From the NCBI GenBank assembly GCA_029255685.2, contig CM055312.2:14532649-14596648 (forward strand): a DNA stretch of 64,000 nt, written 5' to 3'. The translations under genes and the position numbers were made by a program. This DNA is from Silene conica. Taxonomy: Eukaryota; Streptophyta; Magnoliopsida; Caryophyllales; Caryophyllaceae. Below, piece by piece: positions 1-10,680 of this stretch (position 1 is its first letter; each line of letters begins with the position of its first letter). The notes under the pieces were generated by a model. That model did no database searches, was not told the origin of the DNA, and saw nothing but the letters and a program-made list of their open reading frames with translations.

Positions 1-386
1 GACAATACAGATGTCACATGTCAATTTAAAAGCCATCACTTTATTTAATTCATTCACGCAAATGCTAGTTTTTAGTTCACTTAAATATGGATAAATAAAA
101 GTTGATGGGGTCTTCCTCGTATAACCAAAAATTGAGATTAGTCTTTATAAATCAGCCTCCCATGAATCCCTTCTTCGTCGGTAGGCATAATATGACCCCT
201 TCTACGTCGGGTAAGTGGGAACAGATGATTTATTTTATCTCAACATCATGGTCACTCGATAATATTCCAGTGACTGAGATGGACTAATAGATAGGATTTA
301 CGGAAATCTATCGACCAAGAGTTCCAACGATTGGAATTAGCCAAACTGTGGGCTTATCAATATACGGAAATTGAGTCTTGGGATCG

Positions 387-421
387 TTTATATAATTCTT
401 GAGGGAGATCAATTATATAAA
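387..421 (+). other. Leader hairpin of element C1, upstream of gag
   Basis: Two 11-nt arms (387-397 and 411-421) are perfectly complementary around a 13-nt loop (398-410). The hairpin lies about 130 nt before the gag start. The gag-only element C2 has a hairpin at the matching place (37286-37318), also with a 13-nt loop but with different stem bases. Its position in the transcribed leader fits a packaging or dimerisation signal, which is inference. Confidence 0.6.
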
Positions 422-549
422 TGCATGAGTCTACAAGTTTAAATTCATTTTAATATAGACTTAAATCACAACAATAAGTTGCTTATATGGTTTTGTTTTA
501 TCTTCTTTTCAGTGTAGAACACGTTCATTAAAACTGCTGTAAAACTAAA

Positions 550-3500
550 ATGGCTGGTGAAGACCCAATGCCAAGTGCCAAGCTAGCACGTGAATCCTGG
601 CTAAAGGCCTTCATGGACTCCATGAATCAGTCAACTAGACTGAGGAATGATGGGTCAAACTTCTCCGACTGGGAGGCAGCACTACGGAATGCTGCCATTG
701 CTGACGGAAAGCTTAAGTATTTAACTGAGCCCATTCCGGCACACCCAGGAACTGGAGCTAGAGCCAACGATGTTCGCGCTCATAGCGACTTCGTCATGGA
801 AGCAGGTGCGATAAAGAACGTACTCATCTATGCAATGGAATCCAATTTGCAAAGACGCTTCATAACCCATGGTGCAAACAAGATTTTCACCACGCTCACT
901 AACGAATTCTCCAAGGCTCCGAGAATCGTTTCTTATGAGCATACCTGTCGCTTCTTTGAGGCGAAACTCCAGAAGGGCCAAGCTGTTAGCCCACATATTC
1001 TCAACATGATTGAGAATATCGAGAAACTGGAAACCCTAAACTGCAAGATCAGTGAGAACATCATCGTTGATCGCATGCTTCATTCGCTTCATGATGGGTT
1101 CGCCCTCTTTAGGGCCAACTACTACATGAACGACATGAAGAAGACTCCCCATGAGCTCCACTCCCTTCTCGTACAGACTGAGAAGGATCTAAAGTTGAGT
1201 GGGAGTCTAAAGCAGGATGTTCTCATGATCTCAAGTAAGGGAAAAGGTAAAGGGAAGGCTAAAGCTCAGGGCGACCTAGCGGTAGGTAGGCCCAGGTTCA
1301 AGAAACCAGGATTTGCTAAGAGTGGGCCTGGTGAGTCGAGTAACTCACAAGGCAAGACAAAGAGCAAGGATACAAGCATGGAATGTCACCATTGCCACAA
1401 GACTGGGCATTGGAGGCGCTCATGCCCCGTGTATCGCGAGGACATTAAAGCAGGCCGTGTTACTCCTGTTGGTATGTCTTCTTCTTCTTTTATTCACATG
1501 ATTGAGATTAACCATGCAAGTTGCGGAACTTGGGTACTTGATACTGGTTGTGGTTCTCATCTATGTAATCATGTGCAGGGCCTCCGAAACCAAGAACCTC
1601 TAATCAGGGGTGAGGTGGACCTGCGTGTCGGGAATGGAGCACGTGTGGCTGCAGTCTCGAAGGGAACATACGTAATCCAGCTTCCAAGTGGATTCGAGTT
1701 ATTTTTATATAACTGTTATTATGTTCCTAGTTTGTCCAAAAACATTATTTCAGTTTCTGCACTTGACAAACTCGGCTTTTCATTTGTAATAGAGAATAAT
1801 AGCTGTATTTTCTCCTTACACAATATGATATATGGCAAGGCAGTTTCCATGAATGGAATTTATGTTTTAGATCAAACTACCGAGATATTACATGTGAATA
1901 ATAAAAGATTAAAGGTAGGTGACAAAGATCAAACTTACCTATGGCATTGTCGTATGGGACACATAAATGAGAAACGCGTAAAACAGCTCATACAGAATGG
2001 AGCTATATCGCCCTTTGATTTCGAATCATATGGCACGTGTGAATCATGTCTCATCGGCAAAATGACTCGTATTTCCTTCAAAGGTGTTGGAATGCGTGCT
2101 GCCGACCTATTAGGACTCATACATACGGACGTATGTGGCCCTATGTCGATCAACGCACGAGAAGGCTATAGGTATTTCATCACTTTCACGGACGATTTAA
2201 GTAGATATGGCTATGTCTATTTAATGAAGCATAAAAGTGAATCCTTTGACAAGTTCAAAGAATACCAGAATCGGGTACAGAACCAGCTGGGTAGAAAGAT
2301 TAAAGCACTACGTTCAGATCGTGGTGGTGAGTATCTTTCACACGAGTTTGATCAACACCTTAAAGACTGTGGGATCGTGCTACAGTTGACTCCACCTGGA
2401 ACACCACAATTAAATGGTGTGTCCGAACGGAGAAATCGAACTTTACTTGATATGGTTCGATCCATGATGAGTCACACCGTTGTGCCTGATTCATTATGGG
2501 GCTATGCTCTTTTGTCAGCCGCTCTAATACTTAACCGAAGTCCGTCTAAAGCTGTAGACAAGACTCCATACGAATTATGGAAGGGAACGGTCCCTAACTT
2601 GTCCTTTATTCGGGTTTGGGGCTGCGAGGCTTATGTCAAGTGGAGACACGAGGATAAGCTCGGCCCGCGATCGGTCAAGACATACTTTATAGGCTATCCA
2701 AAGGGAACGTTTGGTCATTACTTCTACTCGCCTACCGAACAACGTGTTTTTGTTGCGGCTAGTGCGACGTTCTTAGAGAAAGAATTTCTCGAGAACAAGT
2801 CGAGTAATAGAACCTTCGAGTTATCGGAGGTTCAAGAACCAACTACCGAGCAACCATTGGAGGAAACAGTACCTTCAACCGAGGCTGCGGTAGATATCCC
2901 TGAGGAACCTAGGAGGTCAGGAAGAGTCTCTATTCCACCGGACAGATACATTGGTATGGTCGAGGAACAAGATACAGATGACGTCTTACTCCTAGAGGGT
3001 AATGAACCCACAACCTATAAAGGTGCCATGACCAGTTCTGACTCAAAGCTATGGCTAGAAGCCATGCAATCCGAGATGGACTCCATGTATGAGAACAACG
3101 TGTGGGATCTTGTGGACCTACCTGCAAAGGTACGTCCCCTTCAATACAAATGGCTTTACAAGATAAAGCATGCCGTGGAAGGACAACAAGATATCCATAA
3201 GGCTAGACTAGTTGCTAAAGGTTTCACTCAAGTGCCAGGCTTGCACTATGATGAGATCTTTGCACCCGTAGTCATGCTACGTTCCATTCGGATTATCTTA
3301 GCGATCGCCGCATTTCATGATTATGAAATATGGCAAATGGACGTTAAAACCGCCTTCTTAAACGGTTATTTGGAGGAAGAGTTGTACATGGTACAACCCG
3401 AGGGTTTTATCGATCCAGCACATCCTAAGAAAGTTTGCAAGCTTAAGCGTTCCATCTATGGACTTAAGCAAGCATCGCGGAGTTGGAATCATCGCTTCGA

Positions 3501-4581
3501 CCAAGTGATAAAAGAGAATGGGTTCGTTCGATCAGTCGAGGAACCATGTCTCTATATCAAGTCGAGTGGGAGCAAGATTGTATTCCTAGTACTGTATGTC
3601 GACGACATACTCTTGATTGGGAATGACATACCTCTCTTATCTTCGGTTAAAGCATGGTTGAAAAACCATTTCCAGATGAAAGATCTGGGAGAGGCACAAA
3701 GAATTTTGGGCATCCGTATCTACAGGGATAGATCACGACGGATGTTGTCTCTCAGTCAGGAGTCTTATATAGAGAAGATTCTGGAGAGATTCAGCATGAC
3801 GAACTCCAAGAAGGGGTTCCTTCCTATGACTCCTGGGCTTCACTTGAGCAAGACTCAAGAAGCTAAGTCACTGGAAGAGAAAGAGCACATGAGTCGGATT
3901 CCTTATGCTTCGGCAATAGGATCGATCATGTATGCCATGATATGCACACGTCCTGACGTTGCATATGCATTGAGTATGACAAGTCGATTCCAAGCTCATC
4001 CAGGTGAACAACACTGGATGGCCGTGAAAAACATTCTTAAGTACCTACGGAGGACTAAAGATTGGGGATTGACTTATGGAGGCGACTCGACGCTCTGCGC
4101 CACGGGTTACGCAGATGCTAGCTTCCAAACAGATCGAGATGACTCGAAATCTCAGTCTGGATTCGTTTTTACTCTTAATGGCGCTGCTGTCAGCTGGAAA
4201 AGTTCTAAACAGAGTGTTACAGCAGATTCTACGACTGAGTCCGAGTACTATGCCGCCTCGGAAGCAGCTAAGGAAGCAATATGGATGCGTCAATTCTTAC
4301 AAGGACTATCAGTAGTGCCTAGTTCGAATGACCCAATCACCGTCTATTGTGACAATAGCGGTGCCATCTTCCAAGCTAAGGAGCATAAGTCTAGCAGCAA
4401 GGCTAGGCATGTACAACGGAAAGCTCATCTAATCAGAGATTACGTGGAGCAAAAGGAGATTTTTATTGAAAAGATCGCTACGGATGACAACATAGCTGAT
4501 CCTCTCACAAAAGCATTACCACGTGATAAGCATGAAGGGCACATTCATTCCATGGGAATTGGATGTGTTCCTAAGTTGTAG
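550..4581 (+). CDS. copia gag-pol polyprotein, 1343 aa, intact
   Basis: This polyprotein supplies particle, protease, integrase, reverse transcriptase and RNase H for copia retrotransposition. Domains in order: Gag of the UBN2 type (about aa 1-270); a CX2CX4HX4C zinc knuckle (CHHCHKTGHWRRSC, about aa 279-292); aspartic protease with DTG (about aa 331); the His/Cys pre-integrase region (about aa 460-505); integrase core with HTDVCGP and SDRGGEY acidic residues (about aa 524-600); RT with YVDD (about aa 1016); RNase H with DAS, TESEYYA and CDN motifs (about aa 1187-1290), ending near NIADPLTK. The start chosen is the first ATG after the leader and gives MAGEDPMP. There is no internal stop or frameshift, and the length is normal for a plant copia polyprotein. 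Whether it is expressed cannot be seen. Confidence 0.95.
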   Translation: MAGEDPMPSAKLARESWLKAFMDSMNQSTRLRNDGSNFSDWEAALRNAAIADGKLKYLTEPIPAHPGTGARANDVRAHSDFVMEAGAIKNVLIYAMESNLQRRFITHGANKIFTTLTNEFSKAPRIVSYEHTCRFFEAKLQKGQAVSPHILNMIENIEKLETLNCKISENIIVDRMLHSLHDGFALFRANYYMNDMKKTPHELHSLLVQTEKDLKLSGSLKQDVLMISSKGKGKGKAKAQGDLAVGRPRFKKPGFAKSGPGESSNSQGKTKSKDTSMECHHCHKTGHWRRSCPVYREDIKAGRVTPVGMSSSSFIHMIEINHASCGTWVLDTGCGSHLCNHVQGLRNQEPLIRGEVDLRVGNGARVAAVSKGTYVIQLPSGFELFLYNCYYVPSLSKNIISVSALDKLGFSFVIENNSCIFSLHNMIYGKAVSMNGIYVLDQTTEILHVNNKRLKVGDKDQTYLWHCRMGHINEKRVKQLIQNGAISPFDFESYGTCESCLIGKMTRISFKGVGMRAADLLGLIHTDVCGPMSINAREGYRYFITFTDDLSRYGYVYLMKHKSESFDKFKEYQNRVQNQLGRKIKALRSDRGGEYLSHEFDQHLKDCGIVLQLTPPGTPQLNGVSERRNRTLLDMVRSMMSHTVVPDSLWGYALLSAALILNRSPSKAVDKTPYELWKGTVPNLSFIRVWGCEAYVKWRHEDKLGPRSVKTYFIGYPKGTFGHYFYSPTEQRVFVAASATFLEKEFLENKSSNRTFELSEVQEPTTEQPLEETVPSTEAAVDIPEEPRRSGRVSIPPDRYIGMVEEQDTDDVLLLEGNEPTTYKGAMTSSDSKLWLEAMQSEMDSMYENNVWDLVDLPAKVRPLQYKWLYKIKHAVEGQQDIHKARLVAKGFTQVPGLHYDEIFAPVVMLRSIRIILAIAAFHDYEIWQMDVKTAFLNGYLEEELYMVQPEGFIDPAHPKKVCKLKRSIYGLKQASRSWNHRFDQVIKENGFVRSVEEPCLYIKSSGSKIVFLVLYVDDILLIGNDIPLLSSVKAWLKNHFQMKDLGEAQRILGIRIYRDRSRRMLSLSQESYIEKILERFSMTNSKKGFLPMTPGLHLSKTQEAKSLEEKEHMSRIPYASAIGSIMYAMICTRPDVAYALSMTSRFQAHPGEQHWMAVKNILKYLRRTKDWGLTYGGDSTLCATGYADASFQTDRDDSKSQSGFVFTLNGAAVSWKSSKQSVTADSTTESEYYAASEAAKEAIWMRQFLQGLSVVPSSNDPITVYCDNSGAIFQAKEHKSSSKARHVQRKAHLIRDYVEQKEIFIEKIATDDNIADPLTKALPRDKHEGHIHSMGIGCVPKL

Positions 4582-5443
4582 TACTCTTTTATGAATTCAT
4601 GTAATAATTCATTTTCTCGTGTACTCTATTCAACCTTATTGTTATGATATATAATGTTTTGTTTCTCATGTGGAATTGTACGCCAATTTTGAACACCACA
4701 AAGTGAACTGATTAACATTACATCGTTTAGGTCCTTGATTACCCACTTGAGCTGATAACTCAGGTAATCATTTTGTGACGTTGGTTGATGGTGGGTTCAA
4801 CGAGCCATAAGTCACGCGGCTGACTGACCAATCACAAAGGCGAGTTATACGGATATCTCGTAGGACACCCCGTGACAGCGTTATGGAGTCCTAAATGTTT
4901 TATAACATTGGGTGCCAGGTCGTGGATAGGACCTCCATAGTGTTCCTTAGAGTCGAGTCTTTTGACTTTCAACTGTTTCTTGAGATTAAGACAGATTTTG
5001 GGTAACTTTGGTTTCTTTCCCACGGTCACCGTAACAGGGGCCAAGAGGATTTTTTCTGGGTTATTTCATGCTGGGCGATATCGGCAGGATTCGAGTTGAG
5101 GGAAATATCCAAACCCTTATCAGGATTTTATCATTTCTCAGGGCCACTCGAGGAGTAGTAACTGAAATGCATGGCCATACTCGAATACAGATTCGTTTTA
5201 TCAGTTAAGTTACTCTCTAGTCGGGGAAACCACTCTTGATACAGATCGCTTGTGAGATACGACCTTTGCGAATGCGGATTTGCAAATTGTCTTACATTGA
5301 GTGGGAGAAATTTTAAAAGGATATGAGATTCGGTTATCGCACCTACACTTGTACGGACAAGTGGGAGTTTGTTGGAGATTGTGTCCTCCACATGTAGTGT
5401 GATAACGTCATTGAACATACCCTTGTACGGACAAGTGGGAGAT
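4582..5443 (+). other. Long 3' non-coding region of element C1 with polypurine tract
   Basis: This 862-bp segment between the pol stop and the 3' LTR has no credible frame. It aligns by eye with 40050-40713 of element C2, including shared blocks such as AAAGTGAACTG, GGCCACTCGAGGAG, GAAACCACTC and ACATTGAGTGGGAGA. It ends in the purine tract ACAAGTGGGAGAT (5431-5443), directly before the LTR. An earlier purine-rich copy, ACATTGAGTGGGAGA, lies about 130 bp upstream. Conservation of non-coding sequence between two diverged elements suggests a cis function (inference). Confidence 0.6.
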
Positions 5444-5528
5444 TGTTGGGGCTGGTGTCCTTGACAATTAAGTACAATGACTTATTAAATCTCTTTAAGG
5501 ATCACAAGGGCATACTTCTGTATTATTA

Positions 5529-5612
5529 CCAGTTGATCCACGTTTATCAATAACGGTTGGCTTGCTAGATAAGTTTGACGTTATTGTCATACGGATGGCG
5601 GTGGTCAACTGG
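5529..5612 (+). other. Two-stem hairpin near the LTR start (element C1)
   Basis: Outer arms CCAGTTGA (5529-5536) and TCAACTGG (5605-5612) pair perfectly. Inner arms CAATAACG (5548-5555) and CGTTATTG (5579-5586) also pair perfectly. The C2 LTRs hold the same architecture with different arm bases. The loop text is colinear between the families. Function is unknown; it could be RNA structure at the 3' end of the transcript or a DNA element. Confidence 0.6.
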
Positions 5613-6067
5613 TCCCTATACGTCACACCTATAGGACACGTTTGAGAGATGTGAAGGTATGAAAATACAGTCACATTTTGCCGGATATGACTAAACGGTT
5701 AGTCAGAGGTATTGACTATTAAATTAGTCAATAAGATGTTGAGATTATTATTTAATACGGATTAAATAATTTTAGCTAATACGGATTACATGATTAATTC
5801 GTAAATTAAATATAAACGGTTATATTTAATTAAATATTGTATTCGCGTATTAATATAAACAGTTATATTAATTTGGGTAATTATACAATATCGTATTTTA
5901 TCAGACCGTTATTAATATATCGACTGTATTAATATCTGATAACATGTTACGATTTATAATTATAAACCCGCGAATTATATTTAAGCAATTGGGTCGAATC
6001 ACGCATTGGGATAAGGTAAGAGTGGAAAGCCCACTCCTACCCAAACCCCAATTCGGCCGAAACAACT

Positions 6068-6094
6068 ACATAAGGAGGAGGAGTCTCCTTATGT
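6068..6094 (+). other. Perfect 10-bp hairpin inside the C1 LTR
   Basis: Arms ACATAAGGAG (6068-6077) and CTCCTTATGT (6085-6094) flank a 7-nt loop. It lies in the middle-to-right part of the LTR, where the R/U5 region would be expected. The corresponding part of the C2 LTR did not show it by eye. Confidence 0.5.
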
Positions 6095-6436
6095 CAGTGA
6101 CTCTTGTTGCACTGTAAAAGAATCTCAGGGTAAAATTAGGGTTTGAGAGCATTCTTCTCCCAAAACCTCAGATCTCACATCTAAAACCTCAAGGGCTCTC
6201 CCTATATTGCAAGGCAATTGGAGAGGATTTCTAGCACACGCGGCCACGTCTCAAACTAAGTCTTGGGTGCAAGTTATAGGAGGGAATTTGCATTAATTCC
6301 TGTTCTTAGGCCTTTTGCGCGAGGACTAAAGGTTGTACTTCTTTTCTCATGTTTTTAATCTTATGACGATATTCACAATTGCATATTTCATTATAATCCT
6401 GCAAATTTAGGGTGAATACGCGTTTTATTCCCCACA

Positions 6437-7436
6437 ATTATATCTTTGCTATTTGTTCAAGTAAGTTGTCTTAGACAATTTTTTAATCGGTAGTTTAACA
6501 AACGATTGTGGCAACACAAACTCTATATTCCTTGTAAGAAAGACTTATTGTTGTGGCAAAGGGAATTTGTGGGTAGAACTTTCTCTGTAGTTTTGATACA
6601 GTCATTTTTTTATTTTTTGAATAAGTTTCTTTTCTTTGTATTATTGATTATTTCGTATTTTTACAATTTTTTTTTGCCAATGGCGGATTACATCATGGCC
6701 ATATTGGCCAAGTTATGAGCTAATTGAACAATTGTGTACATGGTAATTGCTCTTATTTCATTTTTATCAACCACAAAAGATCAATTATTTATTACCCTTT
6801 TAATTCTCCGTGAAGGCTTTTTAAATCAATGTTAAAGAAGTGATTGGAGTGAAGGAAATATTATTGATTATCGATGGACTACTTTGAACTTTAACAAATT
6901 TCAATAACAATTTGGTTAAACTAAGATCATTAAAAATTTTGAAGGCGGGTGTTGCATGCAGTTCGAGGATGAATTAAGTAACTAATGTATTTTGAATAAA
7001 CGAAGCATCCTCTTCCATGGAAGAAGAAATGAAGAGGCAATATAAACTTTGATCGACGTTGGATTACTCCTAGAGATATGCGACTATAGCTAATTGATAG
7101 TCTATTTTGAGCTGTGGGCACCCTCTTCAAAACTCGCATTAGAAGTCAAGATTAATGTTTGATTTCTTCATAATTGTTATCTTTTTTGGCTAATTCAAGA
7201 AGATGAAACTGTTTTTTATTGACATCATCCAAAATATTAGCGTATGTTCTTTAATTATTTTTTAATTCCTTCAATCAAAGAGAGGTTAATTTCACACAAT
7301 TAATAATCGGGAATACGGCAAAATAAGGTAAGATCACTTTTACTATCTTTTCACCATAATGAAGTACCTAATTAGTTTGTTGTATAAATTTTAATTTAGT
7401 TGTGTGGCGAATAAGTTAAAAACCATGCATCAAAAT
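6437..7436. other. Intergenic, no feature recognised
   Basis: AT-rich sequence to the right of the copia LTR. Short open frames such as the one near 6506-6718 have low-complexity composition and no recognisable motif, so no gene is called. Confidence 0.5.
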
Positions 7437-8345
7437 AATGATATATAAACAACACCAATGAATCTGTTTATTGAGAACGAATTCAACTATGTAATTTACC
7501 CAAAATGAAAAAGAATTAATATTAAATTAAAGTGCCATGTGAGTATTGTGACTGGTGGCCTGAGAGTTTTGGTATTGTTAAAAAAAGATGCGAATTTGAT
7601 ATACTTTGTATGTCAGGGAGCAACTAAGTTGATTTTTCAATTGCCGGTTCTCGACTACATCTACCATGAGTCTACCAGATGTTTTTATAATTATATAATT
7701 TTGTAAGTTAATTATATATGTTATTTTTCAATTGCCGGTTCTCGGCTACATCCTACACCATAGCCAATCGCATCTCCAGTGGACCTAATGCTTGTTTTTT
7801 TGGTGTTTATTGATAGTAATTAGCCTGATTTGTTAATGACATCATAGTTTGTTTCAATAATTCATGGGTATTATAACATCTATGTGTTGCAGACTTGCAT
7901 TGCTGACATTATAGTTGTATAGCTTACATTTTCAGGAATTAAAAAAATTATAATTATAGTTGTATAGCTTACATTTTCAGGAAATTTTAAAAAAATTATA
8001 AAATGGCTTATGCAGGTCTCGAACCTGCGACCTTCGCGTTATTAGCACGACGCTCTAACCAACTGAGCTAATAGGCCAATTTGATGACAATTTGAAGTAT
8101 TTAGATTATAGATTATTTTACATGTTTTTTTTGTTATTTTGTTTTCCTTTTACGGTGATATATAAACATTTGTTTATTGAGAAAGGATTCAGCTAGGTGA
8201 TTTGCACAAAAGGAAATTTAAGGATTAAGATTAATTGAGATAAGTAAAGTGCTTTGTGAGCTTTGAGATTGTTAAAAAAATCCGAATCTGATGTACTTTG
8301 TATGTCATCAGGGAGCAATTAAGTTGATTTTTCAACTGTTCTTAT
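7437..8345. repeat. Direct duplication flanking the tRNA gene
   Basis: About 200 bp at 7437-7650 reappears, diverged, at 8155-8345. Shared text includes GATATATAAAC, GTTTATTGAGAA, TACTTTGTATGTCA, GGGAGCAA and AGTTGATTTTTCAA. A second, shorter tandem duplication of about 46 bp lies at 7907-7990, next to the tRNA 3' end, and a third shared block (TTTTCAATTGCCGGTTCTCG) occurs near 7636 and 7724. The tRNA sits between the two long copies. Confidence 0.6.
8004..8077 (-). tRNA. tRNA-Ile, anticodon AAU
   Basis: This reads isoleucine codons at the ribosome. On the minus strand a 74-nt cloverleaf is visible: D arm with AGCTCAGTTGG, anticodon loop CTAATAA giving AAU, and T arm with GGTTCGAGACC. The discriminator base is A and CCA is not encoded. 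Downstream TTTT is a pol III stop. The acceptor stem (GGCCTAT with ATAAGCC) has one C-A mismatch at pair 4-69; the neighbouring pair 5-68 is T-A. The mismatch leaves open that this copy is a decayed pseudogene. No intron is seen. Confidence 0.88.
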
Positions 8346-10630
8346 CCGATTTAACCCGTATTTATGTTGAGGATGAGCTATTAAAATTGTAAACTCTCCC
8401 GCATGATTTTTTATAGAAAAGATACTATATGAAAGTAATTATTTAAAAGAGATTCAAATATGTGATTATAATTCACAAAAATGTCATTTTGACCATTAAA
8501 CAGACAAAACAAACTCATTTGCTCATAACAAGTCTAAAACATCTATTTATATATATATATAAGTATAAACCACTATGCATTAGGTTGGACACGTAAGCTC
8601 TCACGTTAAAAAATTTCCCGCTCAAAGCTTAAAATCCTAAAACTATACTGGGTATCTTTTACTTGAGCAATATGTATATGGACAATATCTTCTTAAAAGA
8701 TTTCTCTGCCATGTTTATATTACATTAAAAACTTATCCAAGTTACCCTCTTATTGTATCTTTTATTTGGCCAAATAACTTTCCGTATAAAAATATATTGC
8801 TCATCTCTATTCACATGGAGATTTATATTTAAAATTTTATATACTCGTAAAATTAACAGTCAACCTTATTAGTTTGTAAAGTTGCACGAGAATGTATTTT
8901 GTTAACATTTCATCTACAAATTTTTCTCACATAAGTATTACATAATAGCATTTACAGGATATATTTTAAAAAATAAACACCAAAAAAAATTTTGTATAGT
9001 AAAATTAAGAAGGTGCGATGTTAAAGTATTACATCTTAATTATATATTTTAAATTATGTTGCCTGACTAATAAAATATATTTAACCTTATATTAAGAGTC
9101 TATATATTTAACATTATATTAAGAGTACTTGTTCTTGTGAATGCATATGGACTCTTAATATAATTATTAAGAAATGTTATAGAGCAAAGTTAAATATTTA
9201 TATCCCACATTTAAGATATTGCCTGTCTGTTAAATATATGGACTTTTCATATAATTATTTATATATTTTATAAGAAACATTATAGAGCAAAGTTAAATAT
9301 TTATATTCCACATTTAAGATATAACAACCCAATTTTATCACATACTCATATTAATGTATTAATAAATAAATATATCTTTGTAAAGACCAAATGATGCGTG
9401 CATATATAAATTAATTTGTAAAATATATTATATCTCTACTCAAATTAGATTTATATTTAAAATTTTGTTTCACATAAAAAGTATAGACTATTACACAATA
9501 TATATCAAATGTTAATTCAACTTTTCGTATTTTATGATATATTAAGGGTTGTTAAAATAATAATAGTTTTGCGTAAAAAGTATCACATGTTACATAAAAT
9601 ATCAGATGTATAAAAAATAATTTATGTTTGACTAATACTTGACAATACATGGCAAACACCATGTTTATTTACAAAAAAAATAAGTTTGAAAGATGTCAAA
9701 AATAAAAGTAGTGAGAAGATGACATGCAATCACAGTTAGATAAGTGAATTAAAATAGTTATGAATATACATAGGGTTAATCTGTCCCCTACACAGCTACG
9801 CCGCCCATAACGATTATCTGCCCGTTTGGCCAGGGTTTTATTTTGGACCCAGAATTAGGAATAAGTTTACAAGTAAAAAAATGAATGTATGACGTATCAA
9901 ACTCATCATGGCTATATAATACTACATCGTATTGATAATAACATAATTTTATGTGCCCTCAAAATCAATTGATTAACGAGAACGGACATGCATGGTTTAT
10001 ACATTTGTACTCCACAATTTATGTATTCTATCTTGAGATGAAAGTTAAGGGACTTGAAGTAGTTAGTTGATGGTGGATGTATTATGCATAGACCTATCAA
10101 ACGGGTCAGACCAAAATACGGGTCGGCTCATACGGGTTATGGGTCGGTTTAGGTTTAAAATACGGGTCAAGAAAAATTTCTAACGTTTTTTAAATTAATT
10201 TTTTTAAAAAAATTAAAAATATTTTAAAATAGTATTTTAATCATATTCAATTTATATCAGTATTTTCGTGAAAACTAATCATAAATTTTTCCCAACTTTT
10301 TAGCTTTGGTGTAGTGTAGCTAATACATGCTACCCAACTAATAGAGTTCGTTCATGATCCATACGCGATAAGGAACATCTTTTAATGACGATATTATTGT
10401 ATTAAAAAACAAAAAAAAAAGAAATAGATTATTTAAATATTGTGATTATTATAATAATTAGAAAGAATCATTTGCTCTAAAGTATGAAGATTAGCTAATT
10501 AGCAGTGGAGAAAGTAATAATTCTTTTCTATTTGTTTATTACATCATGCCATTCATTAAGGTTAATTTCGGGATACATATTTCTATATAATATCGTTTAT
10601 AGAAAAACTTTTACATTTCGACAAATATCA
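8346..10630. other. AT-rich intergenic with a short direct repeat
   Basis: No gene is supported. One direct repeat is clear: about 55 bp at 9168-9226 (containing TATAGAGCAAAGTTAAATAT) recurs at 9271-9324. A stretch rich in ACGGGTC words lies at 10095-10170. The remainder is unassigned. Confidence 0.5.
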
Positions 10631-10680
10631 TGTTACAGTATACGGGTTTAAAACTTAATTACAAATATTATCTACATATG

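Larger units (their letters stand above)
1..6436 (+). mobile_element. Ty1/copia LTR retrotransposon, left end outside window (element C1)
   Basis: This is an autonomous-type copia element. Seen in the sequence: a leader (1-549), one uninterrupted gag-pol frame (550-4581), an 862-bp 3' non-coding region, a purine tract ending at 5443, and a 3' LTR (5444-6436). No tRNA-iMet primer site of the TGGTATCAGAGC type occurs in 1-549, so the 5' LTR and primer site lie to the left. The integrase-before-RT domain order is the copia order. LTR divergence and the target duplication cannot be measured because only one LTR is present. The intact frame suggests a fairly recent insertion (inference). Confidence 0.93.
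5444..6436 (+). repeat. 3' LTR of element C1 (about 993 bp)
   Basis: The LTR begins TGTTGGGG after the purine tract and ends ...CCCCACA, so it carries short inverted TG...CA ends. The right edge was placed on the CA and on symmetry with the C2 LTR ends (TGTTGGG...CCTAACA), since no 5' LTR is available for comparison. It contains a two-stem hairpin (5529-5612) and another perfect hairpin (6068-6094). Confidence 0.75.

Noticed and set aside
1-549. A 5' LTR end and primer site for element C1
   Set aside because: No TG...CA boundary or TGGTATCAGAGC is present; the text aligns with the C2 leader instead.
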